This document shows, one piece after another, positions 53,054 through 64,000 of a stretch of DNA of 64,000 nt. Location: NCBI GenBank assembly GCA_023078685.1, contig JALGAS010000001.1, forward strand, positions 2,790,001 to 2,854,000. The letters run 5' to 3'. Under the pieces are notes generated by a model. It was given only the letters and a program-made list of their open reading frames with translations. It made no database searches and was not told where the DNA came from. The translations under genes were made by a program, and so were the position numbers. This stretch comes from Neopestalotiopsis rosae (lineage: Eukaryota > Ascomycota > Sordariomycetes > Amphisphaeriales > Sporocadaceae). Position 1 is the first letter of the stretch; every line of letters starts with the position of its first letter.

Positions 53054-55690
53054 ATGGCGCAGACTAGCATCACGACAATGTCGATACCGACGAGCGCTCT
53101 GGCCAAGGGCGCTGCAGCTCCCGCTGACGGGCTGCTCGAGATGAAAGAGTACCATAGGATCGTAAAGTTCCGCGACGATATTCTGTCCGGCCATCATCCT
53201 CGTATCAAGATTCCAGCACCCGTCGGTGCAAAAGCTGCTCAAGGTAGCCAACAGCCTGTGCCACAAAACTCTGCCAGCGCGACTGCAAGCTCGCGGAACG
53301 AGCAAAATGTTTTTGTATCCAACAATCTGAAATCATTCAAGGCAAACTCGCAACAGCCGGCCATTGTTGTGCCCGTAACCAAGTCATCTGATACTGTGCC
53401 AAGGTCCACTCCGAGCATAACTCAGATTGACCCATTGTTACTGACCAAGTCAGATGAGCTGATTAAGGCTGAGCTGCATCTTCGGCGGCAGCGCTTGGAG
53501 AGGTCTTTGCGAGAAGAGATAGAAACGCAACGTGCCGCGAATAAATCCAACGAGCAGGCGGCAGATCTTGACCTGTCCGATATCCTCGCCAAAGCCCTCA
53601 CACTTGTGCAGGCGACTGCTCCTCCACTAACAGAGACCGACTTGGTTGCTAATGCTCCGTCTGTATCAAGTGATTCATTCGACGACAACACTTTTTACTC
53701 CAGTCAGCATGATACGCCCGAGCCCTCACCCCGGCCTCAAGCTCAAGCCTCGATTGCGCGAGTAAACGTGCCCGATGCCATGCCTGCACAGATTCGAACC
53801 GATGTCTCTGAACCAAAGGCCACCCACGACCACACTCTGGTTCCATCACCCTTCCTATCTAGAGCCGAGCAACCCCAAATTTCAGGTGCCCAAAAGGCAG
53901 GTAATGGAACACACGGCAGCTTGAATCCAACGCACCCCGACACGTACAATGCTCACGACTCGAGATATTCTCCTACCTACGATATCGACACTGCCAGTCT
54001 AGGGCAGCGACCGGGCGCAGACGAGCTGCACGCGCAAGTTATCAGTTCGAATGGCAGTGGCGCTACCAGTAGATCAGGAAACTCTGGGGATGCAGATCTC
54101 GAGCGTCGTGCTGATTACAACAGGCTTCAAGCTCCCCCTCCTCCACCTCTGAATGGCCGATATGGCTTTGCAGAACCTCTAGTCCGAGCTCATGATCTCT
54201 CGCCTTACGCACCTCAGCCATCGCATGTATCGCCTCTAGCTCTAGCCCACCATCAGCAGTCCAATATTGAGCCAGAACTTAGCATTCTACAAGGCGCGCC
54301 GGCTCCTGTTGCAGCTCTGCGTTTAGAACAAGGAAACGGGACCAGCCCAGAAAGCTCCCCGCAGGGTGAGAAGGGAAGCAAGAAGAAGAATAAAAAGAAG
54401 AATAAACGCAAGGCAGCCGAGGCACGGGCTGGGGATCGCCCAGTATCTCCATTCATCAAACCTGAACCTAGGTCTCCGTCCCCTCTGACCTCGCCTCAGT
54501 TTGCGAGACCACAAAAACGTCAGCGGCCCCTCACCCGAGCTCAAGCTGCACTTGACTACGACGACAACTCTCGCAATGCTCAGCCTGTACCGGTAAGAGT
54601 AATTGAAGATGTCCCCGTCCCTCCTAGGGAATACGAAAACGTATACAATCCTTATCCTCCCGAGGTGCGTTATTCTGCAGTTCCTGGCAGTCAATGGATC
54701 GACCGTCCAGTATATGAAGAGCGGCGGCCTGAAGGGCATGTGCAATACGTGCGGCGGGCGCAATCTCCTACCTATGCCTCTCCATATGGTGCTGGCGAGG
54801 TCCGACAAATGCGTTCGGCAACCTATTCGATGGCAGACCCTGTATATCGGGAACCATCAGCGTTTCAACGTGAAGGGCGCATGAGTGTGCGACCAGTTGT
54901 TGATCGGGCACGGTCTCGTTCTCCAATCATGGTGGAAGCCCGCCAGCCAACAATGGCGCCGCCGCGACCTCCAACGCGTATCTATCGTGATGAGTTTGGC
55001 CGTGAGTACATGGAACCCCCTCGTCCACCACCATCAGCACCGAGGTACTCTGCCGCACCGCCTAGCAGATTAGCCGAAGCCGATGTCGTCTATGAACAAG
55101 CGCCCGTCCGTGCTTCGACACGCATGCCAGGTCCCGACACCTTTGAGCGCGACGGAGTCCTTTACAGGCGTGCTTCGCCCCTACAAGCACCGCGTCGCGT
55201 CATTACGCAGCCCGAATATGGCGCACCAGATTACCGCGAGTATAGGCAGCGCGAATACTCGGCGCGCCCGGCACCAACACCGTCAGCACCGCAGGAGTTT
55301 GTGCAATATCGAAGTGAGGGCGGAGCGCAGCAGGGATATATGCCAGAGTATGGCATTAGAGCTTCGACTGTTCGACCTCCTGAGCAGATCCGATATGAGT
55401 ATCCAACAAGGGTAGCAAGCGTTCGGCCAGATGCGGCCATTCGAGAGTACGCCACAAGTACACATCCCGAGGTTCGTCGCGAGGTGCCCATTCCTGTTTA
55501 TCGGGAGTACAGTAGCAGACCGGCTCTTGAACAGGAGCCCCCTCGTCGCGAATATAGTGTGCGACCTGTAGAGAGGTACTATGATAATCGCCCAGTAGTG
55601 AGGGAGGATGAGATACAGTTCATCGATCAGCCGCGTACTGTGCAGCGAGAAATTATTTATGAAGACGGTCAAAGAGCGGTTTATCGGTAG
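53054..55690 (+). CDS. large disordered Pro/Tyr/Arg-rich protein of unknown function
   Basis: Single exon, 878 residues, from the ATG at 53054 (context ATCATGGCG). Near the start is a short structured motif LLEMKEYHRIVKFRDDILSGHHPRIKIP (split here for length at HH), which looks like the only conserved globular seed. A predicted coiled coil (LHLRRQRLERSLREEIETQR) follows at about 142-161. The middle is Ser/Pro/Gln-rich. A Lys-rich block (KGSKKKNKKKNKRKAAE, about 436-452) is a likely nuclear localisation signal. From about 520 the sequence turns into Pro/Tyr/Arg low complexity with repeats of REYS-x-RP (about 735-865) and Y-x-EP/YxPP motifs, resembling RNA-associated or phase-separating proteins. 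No catalytic domain. Family not recognised; it could be a nuclear RNA-processing or chromatin scaffold, which is inference. Confidence 0.82.
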   Translation: MAQTSITTMSIPTSALAKGAAAPADGLLEMKEYHRIVKFRDDILSGHHPRIKIPAPVGAKAAQGSQQPVPQNSASATASSRNEQNVFVSNNLKSFKANSQQPAIVVPVTKSSDTVPRSTPSITQIDPLLLTKSDELIKAELHLRRQRLERSLREEIETQRAANKSNEQAADLDLSDILAKALTLVQATAPPLTETDLVANAPSVSSDSFDDNTFYSSQHDTPEPSPRPQAQASIARVNVPDAMPAQIRTDVSEPKATHDHTLVPSPFLSRAEQPQISGAQKAGNGTHGSLNPTHPDTYNAHDSRYSPTYDIDTASLGQRPGADELHAQVISSNGSGATSRSGNSGDADLERRADYNRLQAPPPPPLNGRYGFAEPLVRAHDLSPYAPQPSHVSPLALAHHQQSNIEPELSILQGAPAPVAALRLEQGNGTSPESSPQGEKGSKKKNKKKNKRKAAEARAGDRPVSPFIKPEPRSPSPLTSPQFARPQKRQRPLTRAQAALDYDDNSRNAQPVPVRVIEDVPVPPREYENVYNPYPPEVRYSAVPGSQWIDRPVYEERRPEGHVQYVRRAQSPTYASPYGAGEVRQMRSATYSMADPVYREPSAFQREGRMSVRPVVDRARSRSPIMVEARQPTMAPPRPPTRIYRDEFGREYMEPPRPPPSAPRYSAAPPSRLAEADVVYEQAPVRASTRMPGPDTFERDGVLYRRASPLQAPRRVITQPEYGAPDYREYRQREYSARPAPTPSAPQEFVQYRSEGGAQQGYMPEYGIRASTVRPPEQIRYEYPTRVASVRPDAAIREYATSTHPEVRREVPIPVYREYSSRPALEQEPPRREYSVRPVERYYDNRPVVREDEIQFIDQPRTVQREIIYEDGQRAVYR

Positions 55691-56314
55691 AAAGGACAAT
55701 ACAGTATCAGCGTTCAAGAACAGAGTATGATTGTATATATGGAGAGGGGGAAGTAGTCTGTTGACAAGAGAAGGCGGAACTATTATCTGTTACTTTTGGT
55801 CAAAGCTATCACTACTGCAGTCATCGTCACTTCGATGATCCCCTATCCCAGGACTGGATGGGGCGACGGACAAATACAAATACCCATGGTTATCGACGTA
55901 TACAGAAAAAACTTATTACTGTGATTATTGTTGTTATATGATTTTTTCAGCTACAACTATTCCTCATGACACTAGGAATGATGCAAATCACGACGACCAT
56001 GACGAGACATGAGAAATGTAGTATGTGCAGGAATCAAGATCGTAAGAACAGGATCATGCTCCTCTGCAAGTAACACCTAAGCTTTCATTCTGCTCCTCCT
56101 CAAGACCAAGAGATTACTGCAGATCTTGGCCATGTGGGCTACAGAAAGATCGACGCATCATTCTTTTTCTTCAGCTGCGTGTCATATATGCGCCAAAGGG
56201 GGATGAAAATGGGACATGAATAGTAATAATATTCGATTGCCAAAAAATGGTGCCGAGTATAAAGGGCAAAATCTTGAGAGAAAACAGAACAGCATTTTGA
56301 ATCTTCAACGACAA

Positions 56315-56325
56315 GGGGGGGGGGG
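56315..56325 (+). repeat. G11 homopolymer
   Basis: Eleven consecutive G in intergenic DNA, likely variable in length and hard to sequence. Confidence 0.9.
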
Positions 56326-59300
56326 ACGGAAACACAACGACGCATGATTGTATAAATAATATGCAAGCGCTCACTCAGCTGAGCGGTGAACATGACAATT
56401 TTCTTCTGGATCATGAGCGGGCTGTGTTTCTCGGTCTTGACTTTATCATCGACTTTGATCATCATCAATAGGGAAAAAAGAAAAAGGAAACATACAGCTA
56501 CATACCCCCACGGCCACGGCCGTGGTCATCCCGTTCCCGACTTGCCTAACACAGTACTACTTCACAAATATGCAGATCGTCCGCTTTCGAATCAACATGG
56601 GACCATGGCAAAAGCATGGATGGGCACTGCAGTTTCACCGCCAAGCTTTTAGGAGATCGGCATAGGCGCTCTTTTTTACCCTTTTCTTTTGTTTCCTTCT
56701 ACGCCGGGGGAAGGAGGACTTACTACTCCCACAGGTGCTGCCCGGCAAGGACCCCAGCCCTATAGTCAATTCGACCTCACATCCATACACATATTGGTAC
56801 CACGAAACTGACACCCCTAGTTTCACTCTGTATCGCTCTCGTAGATAATCGTGAGGAAACACAAACTTGCGATCTATTCCGCATGCGGCATATAGTTGCA
56901 AAGAGGAATGAATATCCCCCGGACCGCGCAGCAAAGTACTCTTCTTTGTTTTTTCCCCCAAACCTACATCAAGACATGGTGTCCTTGCTTTGAGGGAAGG
57001 AGATGATAGTCCGGCCGGGCCAGTCAAACCAGTTGGGGCTTGACAAGAGTGTGTCCCCCCGCATGATCTTTATCTTGACGAGAGTCTAGCTAAAGAGGGG
57101 TAGCAGCATTGAATATTACAACCGGCGTTGGGCAGTTGTCTTGCTGTTCAGACATGCCTTTTTCAAGTACGGTCCTGAATGTCTTAGGAAGGGCAAGCCC
57201 GTTCGAGATCGAGGGTAGGATGCAAGAAGCAGAGGTAGCCAATGTTAAGCTTCAAGCAGACCACCAACGCCTCCTCGAGCGGAGTATGCTGATGTGCATA
57301 TTTATTATAAGAGACACACAACTCAACCCTCCCTGGGCAGCTCAATCAAATTGTCGATGATCCCGTTCCAAAAACGACATTGTGAAATCTGGAAAGCTCC
57401 TACGAGCGCAACTTCGCGCGGGCGTTAAACCGGTTACTGCAGTGGGTCTTGTTCCCGCAAGCTCAGGTTCGAGAGGCCAGAAGTACTCTGCACACGTGTA
57501 GTGGGCACATGGGGATTGGATTACCAAGTGGCCTCCGAATCGGTCTTGCATCCGGTTCAAACTTTCAGCACGCGTTGGAGGCGCAGCACATGTTTAGGGG
57601 AGCATGAGCTCCACGGAGTGCTCGGGCACTAGCTTCTTAGCAAAGAAGAAACATGCCGGGTCGGGTTGCGTCTGAAGTTTGAGACTCGGTACGTGTCGGT
57701 AGAAATGGGCCAAAAGAAGGCTTACCTGGCTCACCCAAACCCGTCCAATGTGGTTGGGGGGAGCAAACCGTTTCCAAAGAAGCTCTTAAAATGCTCCGAA
57801 CTAGAATAGACCTTTGATATATTCTTGTCCGCCGGCGAGAACAGCTCTTTTTCGACTGGGGCACGCGACAGCTGGCAGCAACGAAAGAGCTGGCCTAGAT
57901 CGTCAATAGCACGAGTCGCTTCTCGCGCCGCGACCAAGAAAACCGTCTCGCTATATTACCTACCAACCAGATCGAAATGGTACGAAAGTGTGTGGTAAGC
58001 ACGTACTTCCGAACTGTCCAGACAAGGAAAACTGGAGAACATTCGGACTCGAGGTACGAAGATCTTGGAAGACTCGTTTGCCAAATAGACATGCCTGTGG
58101 CTATGTCGAACTTTTGACAATTTCGGCGCTGATGAGAGTGATGCTTGAATATCTCATTTCAAATAACCAACTTTTTGGGGAAATAAAACATGCCACCACT
58201 GGACATGACCCCTGTTAGCCCTGTGACCGTGACGCTGGAGATTTGCACGACAACTCTGCGCTTCAAGTTCCCCATTCAACCACGGACCCTTGGCAAAGGC
58301 AGAGGGAGAAGCCTGGAACATTGGACTATTTAAGGATTGAAATGAAAGATGCCACGCACGGAAAGAAGAAGAATAGTACTAGGCAACGTAAACTTTGCGG
58401 TCCGGGTCGAGAAAGCAAGGATTCACCAAACATGTGTTCAGGTGTAACGGAGTCTTTTTTTGGGTTGAGTGTCCGTCCGGTCCGTAGAATTGAATGACCC
58501 TTGACGCAATGTGCGTAGGTCGGCGGAAACGCGCAAGCATGTGCGGTTGTCTCCCGAAACCCGAAGCCGACGACGATCCCACGCCATGCGTACTGTGCTG
58601 TCGTCGTAGTAGAGGACGTATCCATTCCAAGCGTTTGGCGTCCTGTATGCGAAGTTCATCAGCGTAGTAGTTGCTGACGGTGAGATCTGCGGCCGGCGAG
58701 CGAGTCGAGCCGTCGCCCGCTCGGGAACGTCGCTATAGGACCTAAATAAATGTAGTTGAAACCTCCCTCCCGCTAGTAAGGCGTAGCTCGCCAGTGAGCT
58801 TGTTGGTTAGCAAGCCAAAACCATACAGAGGGCGAGTAAGAAAGAACTCTTAGCAAATCTTAGCTCTAAGAATTGTCGATAACCAGTTTGCAGTTGGCAA
58901 GAAGAGTAAATACCTGCCTAGCCCCAGTAAATATGAAAGCCGGCAAGCTTCGAGAAACTGCACGTACTTCGTAGAAGCCAGCCCAGATCTATTATGGATC
59001 AATTGACGAGATTCTAATGAAATGGCTCAGCAAACCCAGATGGGTACATCAGGTACAAACGGAAAACAATCTTGGAAGTGCTGGGTGCTAGGAATCTGTT
59101 CCGGTTGGGCCCTGTCGGGCGAGCAAGCATTGAAAGAGATGGTGCCATCTTGATTTAGTCTAGCTTTTATTAGATATCGGCAAAGTCAGCAAATAATCAT
59201 TTATCGTACCTAAAAGTAGATGTCGATTAATGTCAGTAGTTGACAGAACTGAATACACGTGAAGCATACAGAACCACATGTGCATGCCGGATTACTTTGA

Positions 59301-60373
59301 CCTCATTACCCGTCGGAGGTACATCATGTTCAATATGTACGAATAAAGGTAAGGATAGTGAGTAGTGATGCAGTTGAGAACAGACACTGGCTTGTCTACC
59401 TTAGGTACAGTGTAGTTGTAGGTGGGGAGCAACAGCAACCCAAGCTGCAAGCTTGGTCTCTAGCCCAGACATAAACAACGAGTGGCGCGTCAAACGGTAG
59501 ATAACGGTCGGCAAAGCTTGAATTATGCTCTTTGTCTGCCGCGAGTATGAGCTGGGTTCGGTCCTGTTACGTGCAAATTTCAAGGTCGATCTGCAAGGAC
59601 CTGGCAATGTCGGGTATGTGTTCAAAAACCTGTGTCCCATCATGGCTGACTGCTGGCAAGCTGGCAGCTGGAGACGAACAACAGATCCAGCGATCAATGA
59701 ATGGGGTGAAGTTTCCCAATGGATCGAATGCGTGTTGTGGGCCCAGTGTGGGGGCAGGTTTTAGGCGTGCTGCTACCCCATTGGCGACCCTGTTTCGATC
59801 CTCTGGTTCGAGCCCTGGCGGCCCTGTGCCTGCTAAGCCAGCCAGCCTGCAGCACAGTGAGCACTTAGCAACAAGCCTGGCATAAAGAGGGCGCAACTAT
59901 CGCACCAAAGTGAGTCCCCGGTTTTTCCATGTATCACAAGTTGAAAATTTGGCAATGCTGGGTGGAATTCATGTGCGTGGATCGCGAGTATGATAAAGGG
60001 AAAGACATGAATTATAGGCAATCAGGTAGTTCCCTCTAGGTCAAGTAATAGCCAGTAAATTTGTTGCATTGTTAGGTGACATGATGTATTACCTAGCATG
60101 TTGGCTGCGGGCAAGTACGAAGTACCAGACGTTCAATGACTTGATGAGCGCACCTACCAACTTGAACTCGCACCAGACCAGCCCGCTGTCGCTCTCGCTC
60201 GTTCGCTGGCTGGGTTGGGCCCGCTTCTGGCTGCTCAAGTGTACCAACCAGACCACAACATTACCGTACACTACTGCTGGTCAACTGGTAGGTACCTACC
60301 TTCTGGACGTCTGGAACCCCGGCACTCGACCCGACGCCCACTCTCACCACACTGGGCAGACAGACCGGACAGA

Positions 60374-60393
60374 CCAGCCAGCCAGCCAGCCAG
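60374..60393 (+). repeat. (CCAG)n microsatellite
   Basis: Five tandem CCAG units follow a CAGACAGACCGGACAGACC stretch in the probable leader of the KH gene. It is an ordinary slippage repeat. Confidence 0.85.
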
Positions 60394-60752
60394 ACTCGCA
60401 CCCGTCAGACTCGTCTCCGTCCCATTCATTCTCTTGTGCAGCCATTTCGTCGTCCACCCTCCTTCTGTCCTCCTCTCAACCACATCTCTCCATTACCTTA
60501 AACCTCACCTCACGTCTCTCCGCTATCCCGTAGTAGAGGTGTCATTTTTTCGTAGGCAGGAAGAGTTTTACGAGGTCACCTTCGTTTTCCTTTCTTCCTC
60601 CCTTCATTTTTCTTTTCCCTTCTTTTTCCTCTTTTCGCTCTCTCTTCTATCCTCCTCTCTCCCCCCCCCCAGCAAAGACCCCACAACCGCGAATCTGGAG
60701 TCCTACGTGATTGATACCCACCTCTCCCCGTACGTTGTTGGCAGTGTTCAAC

Positions 60753-63700
60753 ATGCAAAAACTCGCCAATATGCGTCACTGGCCTGAGAGGATGAGCCCA
60801 AACTTTGGCATGTCCCCGAGACCGAATATGGGCGTCTCGTCCGTTCTCAACCCCCATCAAAAGACGGCAGCTTCGGGAGCTTCGCCCTTGAGTCCTTCGC
60901 CCGCCGCCGATTCCACGATTCACTACGCCTTCAACGTGCCCTTTGCATCCGATCTGGCAGGGCCCAACACCGAAGAGATCCTTCACGCTACCGGCGACTC
61001 CGTTGAGCGATGGACGCACCCGGGAGACGCCCCCGATGACGTCCCCGTCTATGACCTGCCTGTTCACGCGCAGAATGTAGCCAACCTCCGCAACATGTGC
61101 GCCGATCTCACAAAAGGACCGTTGCCAATCGAGGCCTATGTTGTTTCGATTACCCCCAGCCGTGTCAAGTCACAAGTCACCACGGTTTGCCTCTCCGGCC
61201 CTCCGGAGCTCGTCCACAAAAGCCGTGAAACCATTTTAAATGATACCCCTCTTGCACTGGTACGCATGCTCAGACCCTCTATGCAGGATATCTATACTCA
61301 ATGAATGAATATGGGCTAAGAAGTTTCCTACAGCGATGTACCACGGTCGACGTTGAATATGGTCTTGTGGTTGACACCAAGGCTGGTGTGCTAATGAAGA
61401 CGGTCACAGACGCTCTGGACACCTTCGCAAAGTTCTGTGGAGTTGATATTTTCATCCTCGGCCCTAAACTTACGCCCATGATGGATGTTTTGAACGGAGA
61501 TGTAGAAGTGATTCGAGATCAGAGATGGAGAGTAGCCATCTATGGCGATGCTGAGTCATCCGAGCACGCCAAGACCCAGGTGCTGATCTTCATTGATAAG
61601 CTGGTTCGTTTATTGCCGCAAACCTGATGTTCCTTCTAGAGTCAGAGTCGCTAACCTTGTTGCGTACAGCTTGGACGTACCGTTGATGTTATGCGCATCG
61701 AGAGCTCCATGCACCCCATCATTTGTGGCAGATCGAGGAAGAACATCAAGGTCATTGAATCGACCACCAACACTGCCATCTACTTTCCTCCATTTGCTCA
61801 GCCGTACCGCTACTGCCCGCCCATGGCACAGCGCCGTGATCCAAATGAGATTTACATCACGGGAGAGAACCCTCAAGGCATTGAACTCGCTAAGCGCAAG
61901 ATCCATGATCTGGTTACACGCACGAACCTATTCCTAAAGGACTCTGTCGCTCCCCCTTCCAAGATTGATATGGTTTTGCTGGGACGAATGGACAAAGTGC
62001 GCAAGATTATGGAAAGCAACGGCACTTACGTCATGTTTCCCCCTCTGGCATCTCAACGTAACACAATCCGTGTTCAGGGTGTTGAAGGTCTACAGATTGA
62101 GCGCAGCATGAAAGACATCATGCATCTAGTATGTGGTCTTGCCAGCCTCGGTATCTCGTTAGGTATGTCTTGCTAATCATATCACAGGCCGGTCAATACT
62201 ACTTTGCAACTTGGTGGATCCAGCAACCCAATGTTTCTCAGCTTCCCAGTCCTCAGGACATTCGTACGGTACTCGGGGACATCTGCGCAAATTCCGATGC
62301 CGACATCTCCTTTGACAAGTCGACATTTACCGTGACGGGCTCTGATGACGCAGTCAAGGCTGCATTGCAGGTTCTAGCGACAATCAAGTTTGTGTACTCG
62401 ACGCCACACCAGATCAGGGTCAAGATTGAGCTCGCCAACGAACACAAGGAGTTCGTCTCTGGAAAGAAGAATGGCAAAATCAACAAGATCATGACTCAGA
62501 GTAACGTTCAGATAATCTTTGATAGCTTCAGAGAGTACAACTTCGATATCGACGTTATTGCCCCCAACTACGACGCCATGAAGCAGGGTTTGGGACTTGT
62601 TGAGCAAGAGATGCCCGCATCCATCTCTTTTCATGTTCCCGACCAGTATCACAAGCGCATCATTGGAATCGGCGGACAGCACATTCAGCGAATCATGAAG
62701 AAGCACTCGGTGTTTGTCAAATTCTCCAATGCTATGGATCGCGGTGGCGTCAACCGTGAGGAGGACGATGTCAAGGTTGACAACGTTATCTGCCGAACCC
62801 CCGCCCGTAATGCCCAGAATCTTGAACTGGTCAAGTCCGAGATTTTGGACATGGTAGATCGTGCTGTAAGTTTAACGCAAAAACCTGTTCGTTTGCACTT
62901 TTAGCTAATGTACTTTGCAGCACTCCGAATTCACATCTCAAGTAGTACACGTGGATCGGCTGTACCACCGTCAGCTCATCGCCCGCTTGTCTGAAATTGA
63001 GGAACTCGAGAAGAAGTGGAACTGCAAGTTTGTGTTCCCGAGCACTGAACAAGCAAGCGATGAGGTGACCGTAACCGGGCCTGAGTGGCAGGTTCCCCTT
63101 TGCGCGGATGAGTTCTTGGGCATGGTACCTGAAACCCACGAGCTTGTTCTTGTTCGCACCCCAGCTCTAGTCAAGTTCCTCGAATCACCTGAGTTCGTCA
63201 ACGAGCTCGCCACCAAGTTGAAGGCTCAGCATGAAGTCACAGTTGAGGTTCACGAGAACCCTGAGGAGAAAACTGAGGATGGAGGACGTACCGTCACGTT
63301 GAAGTGGAAGCTCACACGTAACAATACTGGTGGCCTACGTGATGCAATTGACTTCTTGCAGAACCAATTTGCTAAAGCCAGTGTCGAGCCTACCGTGGTC
63401 AAGGGTGCTATTCCTCGCCCCAAGTCCGATTCCTTCGAGGAGTCTCTCCAGTACTTTGATTCCAAGCTACTTCAGCACGCGCCAGCACCAATGGGAACAG
63501 ACTCGCCTACCAAGCCAGCCTTTGGGGAGGAGATCCAATCCCGCAGCACCACACTGCTCGAGAAGCTGCGCAAGCCAGCCCAGCTTCTTTCTTCCCTTGA
63601 TCGCAGAAAGAACAGTTCACACTCTGTGAATACCCTGTTCAAGGGCTCAGCTAATGTTTCCAAGTCGTCTCTGATCTCCATCGAGTCTACTCGAAGCTTC

Positions 63701-63946
63701 AATGCTGACCGAAACCCCTGGAACGATAGTGGCGTCAATCTTCCAGACGAGGACAACAACCCTTGGTCGAACCGCCACTTTGGCAACGGTTTCGACAACA
63801 AATTGACGCCTCCAAGCATCTTGCACAGCGGCGGCGATATCACGCCCCGACACGGCCCACGCGGCTCTGGTGACAGTGGCCGGCCTTCCACTTCTCATTC
63901 AACACATTCTGGATACCCCGGTCCCATTGGCGGACCTTTCCGTTAG
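60753..63946 (+). CDS. multi-KH-domain RNA-binding protein (YLL032C/vigilin-like)
   Basis: Five exons (60753-61259, 61334-61603, 61670-62128, 62188-62865, 62921-63946), all phase 0, join to 979 residues. The disordered start (MQKLANMRHWPERMSPNFG) is followed by a helical region. KH-like units with degenerate or intact GxxG loops are visible: MHPIICGRSRKNIKVIE at about 274-290, KEFVSGKKNGKINKIM at about 499-514, and HVPDQYHKRIIGIGGQHIQRIMKKH at about 561-585 (split for length; GIGG is the classic loop). The C-terminal 180 residues are Ser/Pro/Asn-rich and disordered, ending GYPGPIGGPFR. Fungal members bind mRNA in the cytosol, probably for translation or localisation control; Saccharomyces YLL032C is the nearest named relative I can recall. 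The start could also be the second ATG at 60771. A long CT-rich leader precedes it. Confidence 0.88.
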
Positions 63947-64000
63947 ATTCTCATCTTTTAGATGCTCTACGTGCAATAGCCTCTGGCTGGATATACCCTG

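Larger units (their letters stand above)
55691..60752. other. gene-poor stretch, 5 kb
   Basis: No recognisable gene between the disordered protein and the KH protein. ORFs up to 190 codons overlap and have no motif. Noteworthy sequence: G11 at 56315-56325; CCACGGCCGTGG palindrome near 56514-56525; CCAG tetranucleotide repeats at 60374-60393; a pyrimidine-rich tract from about 60540 to 60660 that ends in C10 at 60661-60670. The last 700 bp are probably leader of the KH gene, with possible 5'-UTR splice sites. The rest is anonymous. Confidence 0.5.

Noticed and set aside
54323..54808. 161-codon minus-strand frame inside the disordered-protein gene
   Set aside because: Overlaps a single 878-codon exon in antisense and has no motif.

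Overview
The window is nuclear DNA of a filamentous ascomycete (Pezizomycotina, most likely Sordariomycetes; the class is inferred from overall gene content and no marker was compared). The supporting signs are short 50-120 bp GT-AG introns with CTGAC/CTAAT-type branch sites, compact single-copy housekeeping genes, and families typical of moulds: GH72 and GH78 enzymes, a fungal seven-helix rhodopsin-like protein, a NACHT NLR and a GPI-anchored Cys-rich wall protein. No bacterial operon structure is present. I assembled exon joins by hand from splice signals and reading-frame phase.

Left part (1-13.7 kb): a GNAT acetyltransferase cut by the window edge; a five-exon seven-helix membrane protein; a GH72 beta-1,3-glucanosyltransferase; mitochondrial ribosomal protein mL46, transcribed divergently from a Golgi pH regulator (GPHR) homologue. 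From 13.7 to 16.3 kb there is no gene. That stretch holds a decayed repeat family (five copies of a motif centred on ATTGCAGTG) and an AT-rich block that resembles a Ty1/copia LTR relic.

Middle part (16.3-44.9 kb): a secreted alpha-L-rhamnosidase-like GH78 enzyme; the large NAD-specific glutamate dehydrogenase, whose last exon is a 31-nt micro-exon; a gene desert of about 6 kb; kynureninase; a 43-residue candidate micro-protein gene with a spliced 5' leader; a 960-residue NACHT/ankyrin-type NLR; a tRNA-like Pol III relic; an F-box protein with an acidic tail; an SMP-30/lactonohydrolase-type beta-propeller enzyme; an orphan two-helix membrane protein; and a Cys-rich GPI-anchored surface protein.

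Right part (45-64 kb): a conserved-looking charged protein; a glutathione S-transferase; the respiratory-growth protein RRG7 divergent from Mediator subunit MED21; an SDT1-type pyrimidine 5'-nucleotidase; a large disordered Tyr/Arg/Pro-rich protein; a 5-kb desert; and a multi-KH-domain RNA-binding protein.

The genes do not form one pathway. They are mainly housekeeping functions (mitochondrial translation and respiration, nitrogen and NAD metabolism, transcription, nucleotide salvage) interspersed with cell-surface, secreted and self-recognition genes. I found no CRISPR array, no biosynthetic gene cluster, no intact transposon and no clearly new multi-gene system. The items most worth a second look are the 14.1-15.4 kb repeat family, the spliced micro-protein locus at 31.5-31.8 kb, and the orphan membrane protein at 42.2-43.2 kb.
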